Positions 13,859-18,122 of a DNA stretch of 18,122 bases are shown piece by piece; the first letter of the stretch is position 1, and each line of letters begins with the position of its first letter. A model generated the notes under the pieces. That model saw only the letters and a program-made list of their open reading frames with translations, was not told where the DNA came from and ran no database searches. The translations under genes and the position numbers were made by a program. This DNA comes from JACPFJ01 sp041738275 (GTDB lineage Bacteria; Desulfobacterota; Desulfuromonadia; Geobacterales; Pseudopelobacteraceae), in contig JBGSQD010000103.1 of assembly GCA_041738275.1 (NCBI GenBank), forward strand, positions 1-18,122. The letters are read 5' to 3'.

Positions 13859-14274
13859 AACGAGTATTTCTGGATGCCAATGTGCTCTTTACTGCTGCCC
13901 ACAATCCCAAGGGCAAGGCGGCCTTTGTGATGGAATTAGCTTCTGCTGGGGCATTTAAGCTGTTTACCAGCGGTTATGCCAACGAAGAAGCCTCACGTAA
14001 CCTCATCGCCAAATACCCGGATAGTCTGGCTGATTTCAATCGTCTTATGAAGAGCATTACCGTTGTTCCTGTCATCCATCCCTCTGCCGATTGCCCTGAT
14101 GTCCTTCCTGCCAAGGATGCGCCGATCTTTGCTGCTGCCGTTCACTGTCGCGCAACATTCCTGCTTACTGGAGATATCAAACACCTCGGACCGCTTATGA
14201 ACCAGCCGGAGCTTTGCGGTGGCATGATCGTACAGACAGTATCGGAGTTTCTCAATTCTCTCCTTCTGAAATAA
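13855..14274 (+). CDS. PIN-domain ribonuclease toxin (VapC-like)
   Basis: The 139-aa PIN-domain protein is expected to be a metal-dependent ribonuclease toxin held in check by the AbrB-like protein encoded just before it. The acidic active-site residues are in place: D7 in FLDANVLF, E44/E45 in YANEEASRNL, D88 in AKDAPIFAAAV and D107 in LLTGDIKHLGPL. Length and spacing fit the family. The frame is complete and starts in an ATGA overlap with the antitoxin, so the pair looks functional, in contrast to the broken toxin 1 kb upstream. The target RNA cannot be deduced from sequence. Confidence 0.88.
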   Translation: MKRVFLDANVLFTAAHNPKGKAAFVMELASAGAFKLFTSGYANEEASRNLIAKYPDSLADFNRLMKSITVVPVIHPSADCPDVLPAKDAPIFAAAVHCRATFLLTGDIKHLGPLMNQPELCGGMIVQTVSEFLNSLLLK

Positions 14275-14335
14275 CCTGCCCCTTCTGTTGCCGGCCAATG
14301 TAAATCAATGCAGCCAAGACCCAATGGCAGGTTAT
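14271..14335. repeat. Perfect 10-bp inverted repeat between convergent genes
   Basis: ATAACCTGCC (14271-14280) and GGCAGGTTAT (14326-14335) are exact inverted copies, 45 bases apart. Each overlaps or abuts the stop codon of one of the two convergent genes (PIN toxin on +, small cysteine-rich gene on -). There is no T-tract. It could be a shared 3'-end structure or a scar at the right border of the accessory region. Confidence 0.6.
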
Positions 14336-14514
14336 CAACTGTTGTAATCCGGGCAGTACATCATCACCAGCCTGGCCCGATTCTCCAGACACTGGCAGCA
14401 GAGCTCACCGGCGTCCTGCCAGACCTCTCCAGCCAGCCATTCACCGGCCTGGGCATACTCGGACTGCTCACTTGTCTCATCAAAATCCTGTTTGCAGATA
14501 GAGCATTTTTTCAT
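14335..14514 (-). CDS. 59-aa cysteine-rich (zinc-ribbon-like) protein
   Basis: The tiny protein begins MKKCSICKQDF (C4-x2-C7) and has a second cysteine cluster CCQC at 39-42 and one more Cys at 54, so it probably binds a zinc ion through C4, C7 and two cysteines of the later cluster. Between them lies an acidic helix containing two Trp residues. The frame is open a little further upstream (to 14538), but ATG 14514 forms an ATGA overlap with the stop of the radical SAM gene, with a G-rich ribosome site before it. It is therefore the last gene of the proA-radical SAM operon and is probably translated by coupling. I cannot name a function; its fixed tie to the radical SAM gene suggests a partner role. 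Confidence 0.75.
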   Translation of the reverse strand: MKKCSICKQDFDETSEQSEYAQAGEWLAGEVWQDAGELCCQCLENRARLVMMYCPDYNS

Positions 14515-16202
14515 CCCCTGCCTTCCCCCTGAGCGCAAAAGGCCCGTTCATATTCGTCCCTCAAATGCGCCCTGTCCTCTGCTGAGATAATATCCCATGG
14601 CAGTAGTTCATCTTCGGCAATGGTGCGCTGGACAGCGCTATCCGTGTCGAGACCACATGCCTTGGCGGCCTTTTTGAGATTTACCCCCCCGGCCATCGTG
14701 GCCAACAACCTGGAGAGGGAGCGATCACCTCGCGATAATAATGCCTGAAAATAGCAATCCCGCAGGCCTTCGACCTTGAGGCGCACATTGGGGATGGTAC
14801 GGAACCTTCCCTCCAACAGTTTCACCTTTTTCTCCAAAGATGATAACGGCTCCATGCCACACCACTGAAAGGGTGTAAATGGCTTGGGTATAAACGGATT
14901 TACCGACAAGGTTATCTCACCGATCCGGCGGTTGCCGCGGGCATGTTCCAGCACCCGTTTCCTGATTGCCGTAACCAGCCGGATCAGCTCTTCCAGATCC
15001 TCTTCGGTTTCCGTCGGCAACCCGATAATAAAATACAGCTTCAGGTTGAGGATATCACGTGAGATCAGCAGTTCACACGCATTCAGGATCTGCTCTTCGG
15101 TCAGGTTCTTGCGGATCAGGTCACGAAGTCGCTGAGAGCCGCCTTCCGGGGCAAGGGAAATGGTCTTGTGGCCGCTGGCAACCAGGGCATCAAGCATGAC
15201 GGTATCAATACGGTCGACGCGCAAAGAGGATACCGACACCCTTGCTCCCTTCTCGACAATATACCGGCAGAGTCGGCCGATCTCGCGATAATCCGAGACC
15301 GCAGCACCCACCAGGCCGATCTTGCTCCGATGGGCAAGCCCTTCATCAACTGCTGCCGCAAGACATTCAAAGCGGTTCTGGCGAAAGGGGGCATAGATGA
15401 ATCCCGAGGTGCAGAAACGACACCCCCTTGGACATCCGCGACTCACCTCGATCAGAAACATGTCGCCGAACTCGGTGTTGTCAGTCAGGATTACCGATTG
15501 TGCCGGACGGTGCTGTTCCAATGAAGCGCAGGCACGCACGACCTGTTCCGGCACCCCAGGAGCCCTGTCCATGGAAACCAGACGGCCTGACCGGTATTGG
15601 GGATGGTACAGCGATGGGATATAGAAACCGGGCAGTGCAGCCAGGGACAGCAACAATTCATGACGGCCACGCCCAGGCGCCATCAGGGATTCAAAAAGGT
15701 TTGGTACGAGTTCTTCCCCCTCCCCTATGCAAATCACATCAAGAAAATCAGCCACCGGCTCCGGATTGATAAAGAAAGCCGCGCCACCTGCAACAATCAG
15801 CGGGTGCGACTCGTCCCGTTCGCCGGCCCAGATCGGGATTCGTGACAGCATAAGCATCAGGGGTATATTGAGGTAATCGGGTTCAAATGAAGTGGAAAAG
15901 GCGATGATGTCGAAATCGGCCAAGGGGCGTTGGGTTTCCAAAGAGAACAGGCACATGCCGCTGCGCCGGTATTCTTCCAGATCCTCACGGTCTGGCAGAA
16001 ACATCCGTTCACAAAGGATTCCTGGTGAGGACACCAACAGGGAGTAAATGGTTTGATATCCCAGGCTGCTCATGCCGGTTTGATATCGACTGGGTGAGAC
16101 CAGGCAGATGCTTAGCCGGCCGCCCCGCCCGGGACCACGGGAGCACAGATTGGTCTCTCCATCAAGCAAGGCGCGTTGCTTTTGTTTTATATTCCAGCTC
16201 AT
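14511..16202 (-). CDS. B12-binding-domain radical SAM protein
   Basis: The 563-aa enzyme resembles the TIGR03960-type group. An N-terminal cobalamin-binding-like Rossmann region (about 28-200) includes SRYQTGMSSLGYQTIY (38-53) and the VAGGAAFFINPEPVADFLD stretch near 137-155. The radical SAM domain follows with the [4Fe-4S] cluster motif C257-x3-C261-x2-C264 in SRGCPRGCRFC and with SLAPEGGSQRLR and YFIIGLPTETEEDLEEL further on. The canonical DxHxxG B12 motif is not evident, so cobalamin binding is uncertain. Its substrate is unknown. The start at 16202 is 47 bases from the proA stop and has no clear ribosome site; the domain only begins near residue 28. Relatives in other bacteria are fused or adjacent to a DUF2344 protein, not seen here. 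Confidence 0.88.
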   Translation of the reverse strand: MSWNIKQKQRALLDGETNLCSRGPGRGGRLSICLVSPSRYQTGMSSLGYQTIYSLLVSSPGILCERMFLPDREDLEEYRRSGMCLFSLETQRPLADFDIIAFSTSFEPDYLNIPLMLMLSRIPIWAGERDESHPLIVAGGAAFFINPEPVADFLDVICIGEGEELVPNLFESLMAPGRGRHELLLSLAALPGFYIPSLYHPQYRSGRLVSMDRAPGVPEQVVRACASLEQHRPAQSVILTDNTEFGDMFLIEVSRGCPRGCRFCTSGFIYAPFRQNRFECLAAAVDEGLAHRSKIGLVGAAVSDYREIGRLCRYIVEKGARVSVSSLRVDRIDTVMLDALVASGHKTISLAPEGGSQRLRDLIRKNLTEEQILNACELLISRDILNLKLYFIIGLPTETEEDLEELIRLVTAIRKRVLEHARGNRRIGEITLSVNPFIPKPFTPFQWCGMEPLSSLEKKVKLLEGRFRTIPNVRLKVEGLRDCYFQALLSRGDRSLSRLLATMAGGVNLKKAAKACGLDTDSAVQRTIAEDELLPWDIISAEDRAHLRDEYERAFCAQGEGRG

Positions 16203-16249
16203 CGGGTAATCAGATGGATGTTACACATGATTTACGCTCAAACTCACTC

Positions 16250-17506
16250 TCAACTCCTGACCTGCCCGTCTCCGTACACGATGAACTTGGTGGTGGTCAG
16301 GTCCTCCAGCCCCATCGGCCCGAAGGAGTGCAGCTTGGTCGTGGAAATGCCGATCTCGGCCCCCAGGCCGAGCTGGTTGCCGTCGGCAAACCGGGTTGAG
16401 GCATTAATCATGACGCAGCTGGAGTTGACCTCTCGGATAAAACGCTGGGCTCGGGAATAGTCACTGGTAATAATGACCTCCGTGTGCAGAGAACCGTAGC
16501 GGTTGATGTGGGCAATGGCCGCGTCCAGATCATCCACCACCCGGCAGGCCAGTATCAGTTCCAGGTATTCGGCCTGCCAATCTTCCTCCGTTGCCGGCGC
16601 AGCGGCTGGAGCATACAGACGGAAGGTTTCGTCGCCGCGCATTTCTACCTTTAAACTGTCCAGCGCTGCCGCTATCCTGGGGATAAAGTCTGCCGCCACA
16701 TCCTTGTGAATCAGCAGGGTCTCCAGGGCATTGCAGACCCCGGGACGCTGGACCTTTGAATTGATGATGATCTTTTCCGCCTTGGCAAAGTCGGCGCTGG
16801 TATCCACAAAGATATGGCAGACCCCCTTGTAATGCTTGATGACCGGAATCCGAGAATTTTCGACCACAAAACGAATCAGGCTCTCTCCGCCGCGCGGGAT
16901 GATCAGATCTATCGATTCCTCCTGCTTGAGCATCTCCAGCACACCTTCCCGTTCCGTAAAAGGAATCAGTGACAGTGCCGCGGACGGAACTCCCTGGCTG
17001 GTCATTACCCCCTGCAGAACCTCGGCAATGGCTAGGTTGGAATGGATCGCCTCGGAACCGCCCCGCAGTATAACGGCGTTGCCTGCCTTGAGGCAGAGCG
17101 CTGCAGCGTCGGCGGTGACATTGGGACGCGCCTCGTAGATGATGCCGATCACTCCCAGAGGGATACGCATCTTGCCCACCATAAGTTCATTGGGGCGCTT
17201 CCACATCTTGGTAACCTCACCCACCGGGTCCGGCAGGGCCGCAACCTCGCGTAAAGCATCGGCCACCCCTTTGATGCGCTTTTCATCCAGCATCAAGCGA
17301 TCAAGCATGGCCTCTGAAAGCCCCTTTTGCCGACCTGCTTCAAGGTCTTTGCGATTCTCGGCCATAAGTTTCGGCGCGGCCATTTCCAGCCCCTCAGCCA
17401 TCTTCAACAGCATTTCATTCTTAACGCCCGTGGAAAGCCGTGCCATGGCCAGCGATGCCTGTCGGGCATCTAAAGCTATCTTCCTGATCTTCTCGGCTAT
17501 GCTCAT
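16250..17506 (-). CDS. proA: Gamma-glutamyl phosphate reductase (proline biosynthesis)
   Basis: NADPH-dependent enzyme of the aldehyde dehydrogenase fold that converts gamma-glutamyl phosphate to glutamate-5-semialdehyde, the second step of proline synthesis. In the 418-aa protein the cofactor-binding region has YEARPNVTADAAALCLKAGN at about 124-143, and the catalytic Cys is C258 in QRPGVCNALETLL. The family signature NASTRFADGNQLGLGAEIGI and the following HSFGPMGLEDLTTTKF are near the C-terminus. A GAGAGG ribosome site lies just before ATG 17506, with a promoter at 17557-17585. proB, the usual partner, is not in this window. It is the first gene of the - strand operon. Confidence 0.98.
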   Translation of the reverse strand: MSIAEKIRKIALDARQASLAMARLSTGVKNEMLLKMAEGLEMAAPKLMAENRKDLEAGRQKGLSEAMLDRLMLDEKRIKGVADALREVAALPDPVGEVTKMWKRPNELMVGKMRIPLGVIGIIYEARPNVTADAAALCLKAGNAVILRGGSEAIHSNLAIAEVLQGVMTSQGVPSAALSLIPFTEREGVLEMLKQEESIDLIIPRGGESLIRFVVENSRIPVIKHYKGVCHIFVDTSADFAKAEKIIINSKVQRPGVCNALETLLIHKDVAADFIPRIAAALDSLKVEMRGDETFRLYAPAAAPATEEDWQAEYLELILACRVVDDLDAAIAHINRYGSLHTEVIITSDYSRAQRFIREVNSSCVMINASTRFADGNQLGLGAEIGISTTKLHSFGPMGLEDLTTTKFIVYGDGQVRS

Positions 17507-17556
17507 TATATCCTCTCACGATACTTGTTATTCCAGCAAACCTTGCAGCAAAACAA

Positions 17557-17585
17557 AGTTTACGCAAAAAACGATTGCCCATCAA
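17557..17585 (-). promoter_or_regulatory. Predicted proA promoter
   Basis: Read on the - strand, TTGATG (17585-17580) and TAAACT (17562-17557) are separated by 17 bases. Each matches consensus at four of six positions. The start would fall near 17550, giving a leader of about 44 bases before proA. Confidence 0.5.
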
Positions 17586-17639
17586 GAGAATAACACCCTT
17601 CGGCAGGTGAAATAGCAACCGGAAAATCGTCCATAACGC

Positions 17640-17667
17640 AAGCGGGGTGGCGAAAGCTGCCCCGCTT
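17640..17667. other. 12-bp hairpin with GAAA tetraloop in the divergent intergenic region
   Basis: AAGCGGGGTGGC pairs with GCTGCCCCGCTT, including two G.U wobbles, around a GAAA (GNRA) loop. Only TATT follows, so it is a poor terminator on +, and there is no T-tract on -. It lies between the proA promoter and the promoter of the 17814 gene, where no transcript is expected to end. It could belong to an unannotated small RNA or be the remains of a terminator. Confidence 0.6.
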
Positions 17668-17735
17668 TATTATGAGTCAAGCGGCTCAATGTCCATGCAA
17701 TGTTTTTTTGGGAAACAAGAGAATCTTGAAAATTC

Positions 17736-17744
17736 TGGTATAAT
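17736..17744 (+). promoter_or_regulatory. Extended -10 promoter for the 17814 gene
   Basis: TGG directly before a perfect TATAAT (17739-17744) forms an extended -10 element. The base run 17 positions upstream does not resemble a -35, which extended -10 promoters can lack. The leader would be about 63 bases, ending in AAGGAGGAG before the ATG. Confidence 0.6.
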
Positions 17745-17813
17745 TTCAGACAAGTAATTATCCCACATTACCAATGAACCATATCTTTAAACTTGTTAAA
17801 AGGAGGAGTACCC

Positions 17814-18074
17814 ATGAAAAGCCGACTTATTGCTGTTGCCGCCCTTGCCATCCTGATGATACCTGCCTTATCTGCTGCCGTCTCCAGCCGTCCGGGTCCC
17901 TATGTGTCCGGTTTCATTGGGGTCAGCATCCCGAGTGACACTGACGTGACATCATACGATTTTCCCGACAATGAAACATTCAACCTAAAAACGGCAGTTG
18001 GATTCCGTTATCCTATTGCCGGCAGTAATTTGAGAGCATCTGCCGGGTTCAAAACGGGTAACATTTTTCTGTAA
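17814..18074 (+). CDS. Short exported protein, N-terminal part of an outer-membrane beta-barrel type
   Basis: The 86-aa product has a clear Sec signal peptide (KSR, then a hydrophobic core to about residue 19, cleavage near AA/AV at 21-23). The mature part starts GPYVSGFIGVSIPSDTDV, the pattern of the first strand of small porin-like or opacity-type outer-membrane proteins, and continues with amphipathic strands (LRASAGFKTGN). Such proteins usually have around 200 residues, so this one is short. The frame stops at 18072-18074, while a different frame stays open to the window edge. A frameshift, a decayed copy or a genuinely short protein are all possible. The strong AAGGAGGAG ribosome site five bases before ATG 17814 decides the start over the ATG at 17793. 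Confidence 0.65.
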   Translation: MKSRLIAVAALAILMIPALSAAVSSRPGPYVSGFIGVSIPSDTDVTSYDFPDNETFNLKTAVGFRYPIAGSNLRASAGFKTGNIFL

Positions 18075-18122
18075 GCTCTCTTGGCAATCAGTGCGATTCT
18101 CTCTGCAATTCCCAACTGCTCC

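Noticed and set aside
13455..13958. 167-codon + strand frame overlapping the AbrB-like and PIN genes
   Set aside because: It runs through two well-supported genes in another frame, and its protein shows no coherent domain.
17421..17618. 65-codon - strand frame overlapping the proA start
   Set aside because: It overlaps the predicted promoter, leader and beginning of proA in another frame and has no ribosome site.

Overview
The window is a piece of a bacterial chromosome, most likely from the Geobacter/Pelobacter group of Desulfuromonadia. That assignment rests on gene order, protein style and GC-rich codon use, not on a database match. It has three blocks.

(1) Positions 1-8854 hold the distal part of a division and cell wall (dcw) cluster on the + strand: ftsW (5' end outside the window), murG, murC, murB, ddl, ftsQ, ftsA, ftsZ. 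The genes are almost gapless, with ATGA overlaps at ftsW/murG and murB/ddl. MurG makes lipid II, MurC, MurB and Ddl feed its precursor pathway, FtsW polymerises lipid II, and FtsQ, FtsA and FtsZ build the divisome. A 167-bp AT-rich gap before ftsZ probably gives it an extra promoter. Two strong tandem hairpin terminators follow ftsZ.

(2) Positions 8855-14335 are an accessory region. It opens with structured repeats, an orphan 115-aa gene and four iteron-like repeats (GTTACYTATAT). From 9597 to 12125 I read an integron gene-cassette array without an integrase in view (a CALIN-type array). It has five attC recombination sites separating cassettes that each carry one small gene on the + strand, all predicted membrane proteins of unrecognised function. 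For each complete cassette the first bases after the crossover G complement the first box of its own attC, exactly in three and with one mismatch in two. That is strong internal evidence. A sixth cassette is broken: its attC is missing and it runs into a beta-propeller gene fragment. After it come a toxin-antitoxin pair whose HigB-like toxin carries an in-frame TAA, and an AbrB/PIN-domain (VapBC-like) pair that looks intact.

(3) Positions 14335-17506 on the - strand form an operon: proA (proline synthesis), a B12-binding-type radical SAM protein and a 59-aa cysteine-rich protein coupled to it by an ATGA overlap. A divergent promoter region (17507-17813) leads to a short + strand gene with a signal peptide that looks like the N-terminal part of an outer-membrane protein.

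No rRNA, tRNA, CRISPR array or transposase was found. The most unusual part of the window is the cassette array, with its unknown membrane proteins and the iteron-like repeats at its left edge.
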